A DNA stretch of 64,000 nucleotides. Origin: Ignavibacteria bacterium (GTDB lineage: Bacteria; Bacteroidota; Ignavibacteria; Ignavibacteriales; Ignavibacteriaceae). This document shows positions 35,910 through 43,262 of the stretch, piece by piece. The notes beneath the pieces were generated by a model. The model saw nothing but the letters and a program-made list of their open reading frames with translations. It ran no database searches and was not told the DNA's origin. Within the stretch, counting starts at the first letter, position 1. Every line of letters starts with the position of its first letter. The stretch is from NCBI GenBank assembly GCA_021286645.1, contig JAJTBZ010000074.1, positions 1 to 64,000 on the forward strand. The letters run 5' to 3'. The position numbers were made by a program, and so were the translations under genes.

Positions 35910-37685
35910 TTACAACAATTTATTTTCAATTTCAAGCCGTAGAACCGGATAAACGTTTAATTGTTTGTCCCAGTACACCGATTTTCGGTAAAAAAATTGC
36001 AATCTCTGCTCCGGACTTGCCTTAAAAACTGAATCCGTTTCAAGTTTTTTCCTAAATTCTTCTTGAAGCTGAGAATCTTTTGCCAGCATTTCGGCGGCAA
36101 CTCTTTCCATTACGTAGTTTTCAAAGTATTCCTTCTGTTCAAATATAGCGTTCATAAAACCCCATCGAATAAACGAATCGGGTGATCGTGGTTCAAGAGC
36201 ATGCAGAATCACTTTTATTGTTCTTTGCCCTGTTGGAATAAAGAATGAACCGGCTGGAATTACTACTTTTTCCTGATAGGATTCAGTCTGAAAATTTACC
36301 ATATGTCTGCCTTCATACGGCCGTTCGTTAAACTTCACATCAGAAAATTTATATCGCGTTACCTCTGCCACTACGGTTTTTCTGACCTGTTGAACCTTTA
36401 CCCCATGCAATTTTAACCTGTCTGCCAGAATTGACCACTCAGCCGGAATAATATAACCATAGGGAGCCGAAACTGAGTCGGTTACCCGCGCTTTATCATA
36501 ATATGTAATAGTATCATCGGCCTTCCTGCCGGTATAGACTGTTTTAATCGTGCCCGAAATATCGCTCATTACCTTTTCGTAACCTATCGCGTGAAATGTA
36601 AAATCCCTGCCCTGGTCAGTAATTTTATACTGTAGAGGTAAATACTCTTTATGTGCCTGCAATAATTGCACTTCGTTACGATCCGCCTCAACATTAAGCG
36701 CTAAAATCCTTTTCGCATTATTCGCTATAAATTGTATTGAACCTTCAATCATGGATTTCGTTGCAAAAACTCTATCCTTATAGGGCTTTAACATATGAGT
36801 TTCTACTAAAAGCGCTATACGGTTTTGTGCAGCAAAATACCCGGTAGAAAACCGAGGGGTCCCGGGGAAATCGGATATTCCCTTTTTGTAATCTTCCTCC
36901 CGGAACCAGGCATAAGGGGCAATCAGGTACCCATCTTTCGCCATGCTCTGAACCAGGTGTGGAATCAATTCTGTTCTTATCAGGTTTGCTGTGGGGGCAT
37001 ACATATTTTGAAATTTTTCCAGGCCATAATTAGCCGTATACTGAAAATCGGCCCCGTCAGTAGTATGAGTATCAATAAAATAATCGGGGAGCCACTCGCT
37101 CATTAAACGCAGCATTGCCTGCATTTCCGGAGCATCGGCCTTTATCCAATCCCGATTTAAATTTAAGTTTTGTGCGGTAGTCCTCCAGCCCATTTCCTCC
37201 GGACCATTCTGATTAATACGGTTACCAGCGGAAAAACGTTCGTGCCCATCCACACTAAAAATAGGAATCACCAGCAAGGTTATTTTATCCAGTAATGCTG
37301 CTTTCTCTTTTGTTACAAGCATTTCCCTAAGCAGAATCATACAGGCATCTTTTCCCTCAATCTCACCCGAGTGAATACCATTATTAATGCACAAAATTGG
37401 TTTTCCCGTTTTACGGGCTGCTGCTGAAGTAAATGTTTTTTCCTTTGATATTACGAGGTAATAAAGGTCTCTTCCCTGCGGCGATTTACCAAAACTACGC
37501 ATTGTAACATAGGGACTCGCCTTTTCCAGTTTTCTGAAATATGCCATTGTTTCCTCATACCTCGCGGTGCGCAAAAAACCGGATTTTTCAAAAACAGTGG
37601 CCCATTGTGCCTTGCCCGGCACCTCAGCCTGAAGTGAAATATAACCTATAATGATAAGTAAGAAAATTCGTGATATAGATCGCAT
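35910..37685 (-). CDS. Exported M14 zinc carboxypeptidase
   Basis: This 591-residue M14 metallocarboxypeptidase has a signal peptide (MRSISRIFLLIIIGYISLQAE). Zinc ligands H105 and E108 lie in HSGEIEG and H207 in DTHTTDG; the substrate-binding NLNLNRDW (N177, R178) and catalytic E295 in LLVETHML complete the site. The C-terminal 250 residues form beta-rich modules not assigned. It probably trims peptides in the periplasm. The gene downstream is the VanX-like dipeptidase, only 36 bases from its predicted non-standard start. Confidence 0.9.
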   Translation of the reverse strand: MRSISRIFLLIIIGYISLQAEVPGKAQWATVFEKSGFLRTARYEETMAYFRKLEKASPYVTMRSFGKSPQGRDLYYLVISKEKTFTSAAARKTGKPILCINNGIHSGEIEGKDACMILLREMLVTKEKAALLDKITLLVIPIFSVDGHERFSAGNRINQNGPEEMGWRTTAQNLNLNRDWIKADAPEMQAMLRLMSEWLPDYFIDTHTTDGADFQYTANYGLEKFQNMYAPTANLIRTELIPHLVQSMAKDGYLIAPYAWFREEDYKKGISDFPGTPRFSTGYFAAQNRIALLVETHMLKPYKDRVFATKSMIEGSIQFIANNAKRILALNVEADRNEVQLLQAHKEYLPLQYKITDQGRDFTFHAIGYEKVMSDISGTIKTVYTGRKADDTITYYDKARVTDSVSAPYGYIIPAEWSILADRLKLHGVKVQQVRKTVVAEVTRYKFSDVKFNERPYEGRHMVNFQTESYQEKVVIPAGSFFIPTGQRTIKVILHALEPRSPDSFIRWGFMNAIFEQKEYFENYVMERVAAEMLAKDSQLQEEFRKKLETDSVFKASPEQRLQFFYRKSVYWDKQLNVYPVLRLEIENKLL

Positions 37686-37709
37686 AGCACACCTTAGAAA
37701 TGAATTAGC

Positions 37710-37739
37710 TTGGAATAATCCGGTATATTAGTATTTTTA
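37710..37739 (+). promoter_or_regulatory. Possible Bacteroidota-type promoter of the TerB-like gene
   Basis: TTGG (37710-37713) and TATTTTTA (37732-37739) are 18 bases apart in the divergent gap. Transcription would start near 37746, which is after the longer GTG start at 37745, supporting an internal ATG start. Confidence 0.4.
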
Positions 37740-37867
37740 AGATAGTGGATTTATATTACTTTCAAAAGCCGGCTGAGCTGCGGGATTACGCGTTTTTCCA
37801 CCCGCCAATTGTATCGCGAAGCTCACTAAAGAGCGGTTTTTCAAACATGACAGGACAGGAATACAGC

Positions 37868-38257
37868 ATGTCGACCATTCTTGACAACAGCAATTATCTG
37901 AAAGGATTGCTCATTTTAGCACGCCAGGATAAAAAGTTAGCCAGCCAGGAAAAGGATTTTATTCGCGGAATCGCCCAGCGTTTTGGCTTTAGCAAAGATT
38001 TCTATGAAGATACTCTAAAATACCTTATGAGTAACAAGTATATCGTGGATGAACCGATTCACTTTTCCGAAAAATCAATTGCAGAATCATTCCTGAACGA
38101 TGGACTGGAACTAGCCATGAGCGATGATGATCTGGATACTAAGGAGCTTGCCTGGTTAAAGAAAACCGCTGAAGCCAACCAAATTAACTCCGAAGCTTTT
38201 GAAAACATTGTAGCTACACACCGCCAGCAAAAAACAGCGCCAAAAGTGGAGATGTAA
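37868..38257 (+). CDS. TerB-like domain protein
   Basis: Starting at ATG 37868, the 129-residue product is an all-helical TerB-family domain. It has paired acidic helices LARQDKKLASQEKDFI and AMSDDDLDTKELAW spaced as in tellurite-resistance TerB proteins, which bind metal ions and act near the membrane. A longer version from GTG 37745 would add 41 residues without homology, and the predicted promoter start at about 37746 argues against it. The stop shares one base with the downstream glycosyltransferase start (TAATG), so the two are coupled. Confidence 0.7.
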   Translation: MSTILDNSNYLKGLLILARQDKKLASQEKDFIRGIAQRFGFSKDFYEDTLKYLMSNKYIVDEPIHFSEKSIAESFLNDGLELAMSDDDLDTKELAWLKKTAEANQINSEAFENIVATHRQQKTAPKVEM

Positions 38258-39135
38258 TGGCTGTAAAAATTTCTGGTTTTACCATTGTTCGTAATGCTAT
38301 AAAGAATGATTATCCCGCAGTAGAATCAATAACTTCTATACTTCCTGTTGTTGATGAAATGATTGTAAGTATTGGTAATAGTGATGATGATACCGAGGGA
38401 CTGATTCGAAGTATTAATTCCCCCAAAATTAAAATTGTTCATTCTGTTTGGGATCCGGCGTTGCGCCAGGGTGGCAGAGTGTTAGCCGTAGAAACGGATA
38501 AAGCCCGGCAGCATATTTCGGCTGATTCAGATTGGGCGTTTTATATTCAGGCCGATGAAGTAGTACATGAAAAATATCATTCGGCAATTCGACAGGCAGC
38601 CGAACAATATAAAGATAATACTAATGTTGAAGGATTAGTATTTAAATACACACATTTTTATGGGACTTACGATTATATTGGTGATAGCAGGCGCTGGTAC
38701 CATCAGGAAATACGGATAATCCGAAACATTCCGGGTATCAGTTCATTTCGCGATGCCCAGGGTTTTCGTCGGGATGAAAAAAGGCTGAACTGTAAATTGA
38801 TTGATGCTTACATATACCATTACGGCTGGGTAAAAAGCCCGCTGCAAATGAAAATTAAGTGTGATAGCATGAGTGAATTCTGGTATGAAGATGGCGAAGA
38901 ACGGCAAAAGCTGATTGAATCGCGCGATGTTTTTAATTTTAGCGATTTTGACTCTTTGCAGGAATTTACCGGCAGCCACCCTGTGGTTATGCAAGAGCGG
39001 ATAAGGAAAGCAAATTGGAACTTAAAGCTCGACATTTCGAAAAAGAAGTTCTCGTTTATCTATTGGTTGCTCTATCGATACGAAAAAATAACAGGAATCC
39101 GACCTTTTGCGTTCAGAAATTACAACTTAATTTGA
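38257..39135 (+). CDS. Family 2 glycosyltransferase
   Basis: The 292-residue protein has a GT-A fold start (ISGFTIVRNAIKNDYPAVESI) and a QADEVVHEKY motif in place of the metal-binding DxD; the EIRIIRN and YHYGWVK segments are typical of this family, which often modifies glycans or glycoproteins. There is no membrane segment. Its start overlaps the TerB-like stop by one base. Donor and acceptor sugars are unknown. Confidence 0.8.
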   Translation: MAVKISGFTIVRNAIKNDYPAVESITSILPVVDEMIVSIGNSDDDTEGLIRSINSPKIKIVHSVWDPALRQGGRVLAVETDKARQHISADSDWAFYIQADEVVHEKYHSAIRQAAEQYKDNTNVEGLVFKYTHFYGTYDYIGDSRRWYHQEIRIIRNIPGISSFRDAQGFRRDEKRLNCKLIDAYIYHYGWVKSPLQMKIKCDSMSEFWYEDGEERQKLIESRDVFNFSDFDSLQEFTGSHPVVMQERIRKANWNLKLDISKKKFSFIYWLLYRYEKITGIRPFAFRNYNLI

Positions 39136-39162
39136 CTTTAACTGAAAAAATTGCTATATTTA
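39131..39162 (+). promoter_or_regulatory. tRNA-array promoter (Bacteroidota type)
   Basis: TTTG at 39131 and TATATTTA at 39155-39162 are 20 bases apart, a near-consensus promoter. It would transcribe the first tRNA-like element at 39203 and tRNA-Pro, so the fragment at 39203 is where the original first tRNA probably stood. Confidence 0.6.
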
Positions 39163-39202
39163 TCATCTTGTTATTTTTAATTTTGCAAACAAGAAAACGG
39201 TC

Positions 39203-39257
39203 CACCGCGCAGTCCGGTTAGCGCGTCCCGCACCTGGCGGGAAGGCCGCAGGTTTGA
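39203..39257 (+). pseudogene. tRNA-Pro-derived element A (hairpin replaces anticodon arm)
   Basis: The D-arm and start of the T-arm of tRNA-Pro are recognisable (GCGCAGTCCGGTTAGCGCG, GGCCGCAGGTT), but the anticodon arm is a hairpin, TCCCGC-acctg-GCGGGA, and the 3' acceptor is missing. Confidence 0.7.
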
Positions 39258-39278
39258 AGAAGAAGTTATTGAAAAATT

Positions 39279-39353
39279 CGGGGCGTAGCGCAGTCCGGTT
39301 AGCGCGCCTGCCTTGGGAGCAGGAGGCCGCAGGTTCGAATCCCGCCGCCCCGA
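39279..39353 (+). tRNA. tRNA-Pro (TGG)
   Basis: A full cloverleaf: acceptor CGGGGCG with CGCCCCG, anticodon stem CCTGC/GCAGG with loop CTTGGGA giving anticodon TGG (39314-39316), and T-arm GCAGGTTCGAATCCCGC. CCA is not encoded. The gene is flanked on both sides by degenerate tRNA-Pro-like elements. Confidence 0.95.
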
Positions 39354-39400
39354 CTTTAGATCTTTGAATTTTTGTTTGTGCAGTGTTGGTTTGTTGCTTT

Positions 39401-39454
39401 GCGCGTCCCGCTTCTGACGGGAAGGCCGTCAGGCTGCAAGTCCGCCGCCCCGAC
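39401..39454 (+). pseudogene. tRNA-Pro-derived element B
   Basis: The 3' half resembles tRNA-Pro (CCGCCGCCCCGAC end), but the D-arm is gone and the anticodon arm is TCCCG-cttctga-CGGGA, whose loop reads TCT. It is likely a decayed or chimeric tRNA. Confidence 0.65.
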
Positions 39455-39515
39455 AAAAATAGTTCTTTTTAAGTTTGTTCATTTCTGGTACTGTGAAATC
39501 AGAAAAGTACGAAAT

Positions 39516-39589
39516 GCGCCCGTAGCTCAACCGGATAGAGCATCAGCCTTCTAAGCTGGGGGTTGGTGGTTCGAGTCCACCCGGGCGTA
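39516..39589 (+). tRNA. tRNA-Arg (TCT)
   Basis: Acceptor GCGCCCG pairs with CGGGCGT (one G-U), anticodon stem TCAGC/GCTGG, loop CTTCTAA with anticodon TCT at 39550-39552, and T-arm GGTGG/CCACC. CCA is not encoded. Confidence 0.95.
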
Positions 39590-39625
39590 CACGATACAAA
39601 TATCTGCTTCGTGAACAGAATCTCC

Positions 39626-39656
39626 TTTGAGAAGCAGCACGAAATTTGTATATTTG
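39626..39656 (+). promoter_or_regulatory. Promoter of tRNA-Glu (Bacteroidota consensus)
   Basis: TTTG (39626-39629), 19 bases, then TATATTTG (39649-39656) is a full match to TTTG-N19-TAnnTTTG. It lies 21 bases before tRNA-Glu. Confidence 0.75.
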
Positions 39657-39677
39657 GAATCTAAATTTTGTTTGTCC

Positions 39678-39749
39678 GGCCCCATCGTCTAGTGGTTAGG
39701 ACATCGCCCTTTCACGGCGGTAACAGGGGTTCAAATCCCCTTGGGGTCA
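39678..39749 (+). tRNA. tRNA-Glu (TTC)
   Basis: Acceptor GGCCCCA pairs with TGGGGTC; anticodon stem TCGCC/GGCGG, loop CTTTCAC with TTC at 39711-39713; T-arm GGGGTTCAAATCCCC. A terminator follows directly. From position 5 the gene is identical to the copy at 43058-43129. Confidence 0.95.
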
Positions 39750-39752
39750 CAA

Positions 39753-39777
39753 AAGCTTGCCATTGGCAGGCTTTTTT
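39753..39777 (+). terminator. Terminator of tRNA-Glu
   Basis: AAGCTTGCC (39753) and GGCAGGCTT (39765-39773), one G-U pair, around ATT, then a T-run. Confidence 0.85.
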
Positions 39778-39816
39778 CATTTTAAACATCACCTTTATAT
39801 AGCCTGGCAAAATCAG

Positions 39817-40140
39817 GGCGGTAACAGTGCCAATGGCATTGGGGTCACAAAAAGCCTGCATGAATAGTGTAGGCTTTTTTCGTTTAAACCAGTAACAGGG
39901 ATTCCCCAGTGGGATTTCGTGGCTCTGCCTCTCAACAAATCCCCTTGGGGTCACAAAAGCTTGCCATTGGCAGGTTTCTTTTCGTTTAAACTGTCAACTG
40001 GGGATTCCCAGTGGGATTTCGTGGTTCCGCCTCTCAACATTTCCGCTTGGGGACACCAAAAAGCTTGTCATTTGCCGGCTTTTCGTTTAGTCTGGCAGCA
40101 GGGACTTCGTGGAGCAACCTTTCAACAGAAAAATTGGGAG
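39817..40140 (+). repeat. Tandem degenerate copies of tRNA-Glu 3' end plus terminator
   Basis: At least three to four successive units carry the tRNA-Glu 3' sequence (TTGGGGTCAC), the AAGCTTGCC terminator hairpin and a CGTTTAAAC boundary: 39817-39890, 39891-39991, 39992-40089 and a partial one to 40140. Their T-arms are altered by small hairpins (for instance TGCCA-a-TGGCA) or by an inserted segment beginning ATTCCC. No gene is present. Confidence 0.75.
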
Positions 40141-40214
40141 ACTATCAACATCGGAAAGACTTTTATTTTATCAGTCCTATATTTATTTTTCTTTTGGAAA
40201 CAAGGATAAATAAA

Positions 40215-40412
40215 ATGGAAACATTTCAAACAAAAGAACAGATCTTTTTCGCTAAAACCGGCAAGCCAAAAAGTGTTTTGTTGGATTATAAAGTCTACAC
40301 GAGCATGCTTGAATTAATTGAGGACGCAAAATGTATTAAAGTAATTCGAAACCGCGAAAACGAACTCAGTGTCAGCGAATCTGATTTTAAGAAGAAACTA
40401 AAACTTACGTAA
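40215..40412 (+). CDS. RelB/Phd-like antitoxin
   Basis: The 65-residue protein has the type II antitoxin pattern: METFQTKEQI, a hydrophobic strand VLLDYKVYTSMLELIED and an acidic C-terminus. ATG 40215 is preceded by AAGGATAAATAAA. The stop overlaps the toxin start by one base (TAATG), a coupled pair. The toxin downstream is broken, so this antitoxin now has no intact partner here. Confidence 0.75.
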   Translation: METFQTKEQIFFAKTGKPKSVLLDYKVYTSMLELIEDAKCIKVIRNRENELSVSESDFKKKLKLT

Positions 40413-40667
40413 TGTACTCATTAGAGGTAAAAAGTTCGGTTATCAATGACTTTAGAAAAATCCCCAAAAATCAACAACAAAAAATTTAGGATCATATTCA
40501 GCAATTAAAAATTGGAACACTCCCCAAAAAACTCTCATAAATTGCCAAGATCTGGTTCTTATTATCCCATCAGGATTGGCGACTACAGGGTTGTTTACCG
40601 CATTCTGGATGATAACAGGATAGTAATAATTTTTGCAGCCGAACACAGAAAAGATATTTACCGATAG
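40412..40667 (+). pseudogene. RelE/ParE-type toxin, broken
   Basis: It begins MYSLEVKSSVINDFRKIPK and ends in GDYRVVYRILDDNRIVIIFAAEHRKDIYR, the RelE/ParE core. It is inactivated by TAG at 40487-40489 and by a shift to another frame near 40520. The catalytic C-terminus (HRKDIYR) is otherwise intact. Confidence 0.85.
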
Positions 40668-40994
40668 AGAATTTCGGGAGGTTTTTGTCAGCCGAAGCAC
40701 AGAAATGTGACGAAGCTTAAGCCGATATTGATAAGAAATTATCAAAGTTAAATGGTTTATTTGTTCGCGCACAAAAGGAAAGGCTTGAGGCACAACGCCT
40801 CGTATAGCAGGAACAACTAAATAAGTCTATAAAGATAAACGCTCAACTTTTATATCAAGAATTACACTTGCAGTAGTTATAATCTCATACTAGCCACATG
40901 ATTTTCTGAAAAATACCGACAATTATTGGTTCTCCGGAAATGCAGACTACTTATATCCGATAATGGTAAAAAATATAGAAATTTATTCATTTTT
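40668..40994. other. AT-rich spacer, degenerate coding remains
   Basis: One frame reads KKLSKLNGLFVRAQKERLEAQRL and continues after a stop, a coiled-coil-like fragment of unknown origin. No intact gene. Confidence 0.4.
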
Positions 40995-42578
40995 TTACCT
41001 GAATTTCATCATTAAATCACGGGACTCTTTATCTCCAAGCCGGCTCGCTTTCATCCAGTCAACCGTTGCCCCGTTATGGTCCTGCATATTATATTTCAAA
41101 ATACCGCGCATCCTAAAATATACACCATCCCAATCGCATAATAGGATTGCCTGATCGAAATCTTTCAAGGCATTCTCATTATCACGTAACTTCATCTTGC
41201 ATAACCCATGCCTAAAATATGCTTCAGCAGAGTGGTCAAAATCAATCGCTTTCTCGAAACACTGTAATGCAGGAAGATAATTCTGTTCTACAAATAGGCG
41301 GCTGCCATACAATAAATACTTCTTTCCGGAAGCCTTTGCCGCAACTAAATACAGGCGGCGGTACGAAGTATCATAGTTTGCCGCCGACTTTAAATCCGAT
41401 AGCGCTTCTTCAATTTTCCAAAGGCTGTCTTTGCTCATTGCCCTGTAATAATAAGCCTCAGCATTACCCGGAGCGATCATTAGTGCTTTATCCAAGTCCT
41501 GAATTGCCTCATGGTATTTATGTAGCTTAAACAGAACCTGTGAACGCTTGATCAGGGATAGAGTATCATTTGCGTTTAGCGCGATAGCTTTTGTATAATC
41601 AGAAAATGCGCCATCGTAATTTTTTAAATTCTGCCTTGCTACTCCCCGGCCGAAAAAGGCATCGGCGTAATCAGGCGATATCTCAATGGCTTTATCAAAT
41701 TTCTGAACCGCGTCGGAATAGTTCATTGTTTCATTCAGACTGGAACCCAGGCAATTATAGGCAACAGGATCATTAGGAATTCTTAGAATATATTCCGACA
41801 ATTCCGCGATGCTCGAAGAATAATTCCTATTTTCTATGGCATGCAGCCCCGATGCGAAGTATTTAAAATCTTTAAACCGGTCATTTTTGCCGTAAGAGCC
41901 GACCACAACATTGATAATTTCATTAACCGGAATGGCGAAATTTACTTTTTTCTCGTTCGATACAACAGTAGTGCTTATGCCGATCAGTTCTCCTTTATCA
42001 TTTACCACCGCCCCGCCGCGGCTCTTCATTGATATTCCTGCAGTTATCTGGATATAACTTCTCTTCAGTTTATCATTTTTAATAAATTGAGTTATTACAC
42101 CTTCTGAAACAAGGCTGTCTTTACTGAGCGGACTGGCGACAGCGTATACTTTAGCGCCGGCAGCAAGGGACGTCGGGTTTCCAATTATTAGCCGGGGAAA
42201 CTTTTTGGCTTTGATCTTAAAGATCAGTAAATCCTTGGCGGGATCTACGACGATAATATCAGTATAAGGAACGGGCTCCTTCCCATTCATAATCTTAATT
42301 CTGCTGTTCCCATAGAGTAACTGATAATTGGTTATCACCCATCCACTGTCATTCAATACGACACCGCTCGACTGGGCGGTTGATTTACCATCATCACTAT
42401 ACGCGTTTATCGTTACCACCGCTCCGCCTACCTTCTGGTAGATTTGTTCAGATGATAATGACTGGCAATAGACGGTATTCGGTTGTAACAGACCAATAAT
42501 AAGTATAAGAGATATTGAAATGAAGTAAGGATTGCGGTGAATCCCGATATTGAACGGACAGTCAGATATTTGCAACAT
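40995..42578 (-). CDS. Trypsin-like pseudo-protease fused to TPR repeats
   Basis: The 527-residue protein has an N-terminal hydrophobic signal or anchor and a DegP/HtrA-like domain (about 42-225), then about eight TPR repeats to the C-terminus. The fold is recognised from VVLNDSGWVITN and DPAKDLLIFKI, but the catalytic residues are lost: the family His is Q86 (TNYQ) and the Ser is R187 (MKSRGGA); only the Asp (D116) remains. It therefore cannot be an active serine protease of that mechanism and is more likely a scaffold or binding protein. It lies within the duplicated tRNA region. Confidence 0.8.
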   Translation of the reverse strand: MLQISDCPFNIGIHRNPYFISISLILIIGLLQPNTVYCQSLSSEQIYQKVGGAVVTINAYSDDGKSTAQSSGVVLNDSGWVITNYQLLYGNSRIKIMNGKEPVPYTDIIVVDPAKDLLIFKIKAKKFPRLIIGNPTSLAAGAKVYAVASPLSKDSLVSEGVITQFIKNDKLKRSYIQITAGISMKSRGGAVVNDKGELIGISTTVVSNEKKVNFAIPVNEIINVVVGSYGKNDRFKDFKYFASGLHAIENRNYSSSIAELSEYILRIPNDPVAYNCLGSSLNETMNYSDAVQKFDKAIEISPDYADAFFGRGVARQNLKNYDGAFSDYTKAIALNANDTLSLIKRSQVLFKLHKYHEAIQDLDKALMIAPGNAEAYYYRAMSKDSLWKIEEALSDLKSAANYDTSYRRLYLVAAKASGKKYLLYGSRLFVEQNYLPALQCFEKAIDFDHSAEAYFRHGLCKMKLRDNENALKDFDQAILLCDWDGVYFRMRGILKYNMQDHNGATVDWMKASRLGDKESRDLMMKFR

Positions 42579-42740
42579 ATGATACTCCCGTAGTAATAAT
42601 TGGATTATTTAAAATAAGAATCAAATATCAGAACTACAAACGAGGTTGGTTGACAAATATTCGTTGCACAAATTCAGCGGAATAGGCTGCGCCAGAAGCA
42701 AGGCGCAAAAAATATCAGGAGTAATAAGGCATAGCTTAGC

Positions 42741-42799
42741 CGGGGTAGCGCGTCCCGAGATATCGGGAATGTCGCGGGTTAGAATTCCGCTGCCCCGAC
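42741..42799 (+). pseudogene. tRNA-Pro-derived element C (D-arm deleted)
   Basis: A 58-base tRNA-like form: acceptor CGGGGTA/TGCCCCG, 7 pairs with one G-U, no D-arm, hairpin TCCCGA-gata-TCGGGA in place of the anticodon arm, and a T-arm with loop TTAGAAT. Confidence 0.7.
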
Positions 42800-42824
42800 G
42801 GAAAGTTTATCAAAATTACGACAA

Positions 42825-42884
42825 GCGTGTCCCGACTTAAAAGTCGCTAAGACCACAGGTTTCCCGTAAACGGGACCGCCCCGA
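42825..42884 (+). pseudogene. tRNA-Pro-derived element D
   Basis: GCGTGTCCCGA leads into hairpins CGACTT-aa-AAGTCG and TCCCGT-aa-ACGGGA and ends CCGCCCCGA, the tRNA-Pro 3' acceptor. No anticodon loop is left. Confidence 0.6.
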
Positions 42885-42945
42885 CGAGAGCTCACAATTT
42901 CCCTTGAAATTTGTAAATAATGAGCTAAAATAGAGTTTAAGAACT

Positions 42946-43019
42946 GCGCCCTTAGCTCAATCGGATAGAGCAACAACCTTCTAAGCAGTAGGTTGCTGGT
43001 TCGAGTCCAGCAGGGCGTA
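42946..43019 (+). tRNA. tRNA-Arg (TCT), second copy with irregular anticodon stem
   Basis: Acceptor GCGCCCT/AGGGCGT and T-stem GCTGG/CCAGC differ from the first copy (39516-39589) by compensatory changes, as in a functioning gene. The anticodon loop CTTCTAA gives TCT, but the stem ACAAC/GCAGT has two mismatches, so its function is uncertain. Confidence 0.8.
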
Positions 43020-43057
43020 CAAAAAGTAGTAAGTAATTTCGAAAAAAATTGATTGAG

Positions 43058-43129
43058 AGCACCATCGTCTAGTGGTTAGGACATCGCCCTTTCACGGCGG
43101 TAACAGGGGTTCAAATCCCCTTGGGGTCA
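43058..43129 (+). pseudogene. Duplicate tRNA-Glu (TTC) with altered acceptor
   Basis: From position 5 this matches tRNA-Glu 39678-39749 exactly, but the 5' acceptor is AGCACCA instead of GGCCCCA, leaving mismatches at pairs 1 and 4. It has no promoter of its own in view and is probably non-functional or a recombination-site remnant. Confidence 0.7.
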
Positions 43130-43167
43130 CAAAAGCTTGCCATTGGCAGGCTTTTTTCATTTTAAAC
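43062..43167 (+). repeat. 106-base exact repeat of the tRNA-Glu region (copy of 39682-39787)
   Basis: The block includes the tRNA 3' part, terminator and TTTAAAC boundary. It brackets a 3.3 kb segment between the two tRNA-Glu copies, as attachment-site duplications do. Confidence 0.9.
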
Positions 43168-43262
43168 TATGAGTCGTCCTGAAAAAAGGTGACACTTATT
43201 TAAAGCGATAAAATACTAAAATAATTAATAAGTACCCCCTTTCGGTCTACGACCTCAAGGGG

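Noticed and set aside
37745-37867. Longer TerB-like protein from GTG 37745
   Set aside because: The extra 41 residues have no homology, and a promoter-predicted transcript start near 37746 would leave no leader.
39163-39456. 97-codon frame on the minus strand through the tRNA-Pro region
   Set aside because: It is antisense to tRNA-Pro and its degenerate copies; it has no ribosome binding site and only arises from their sequence.
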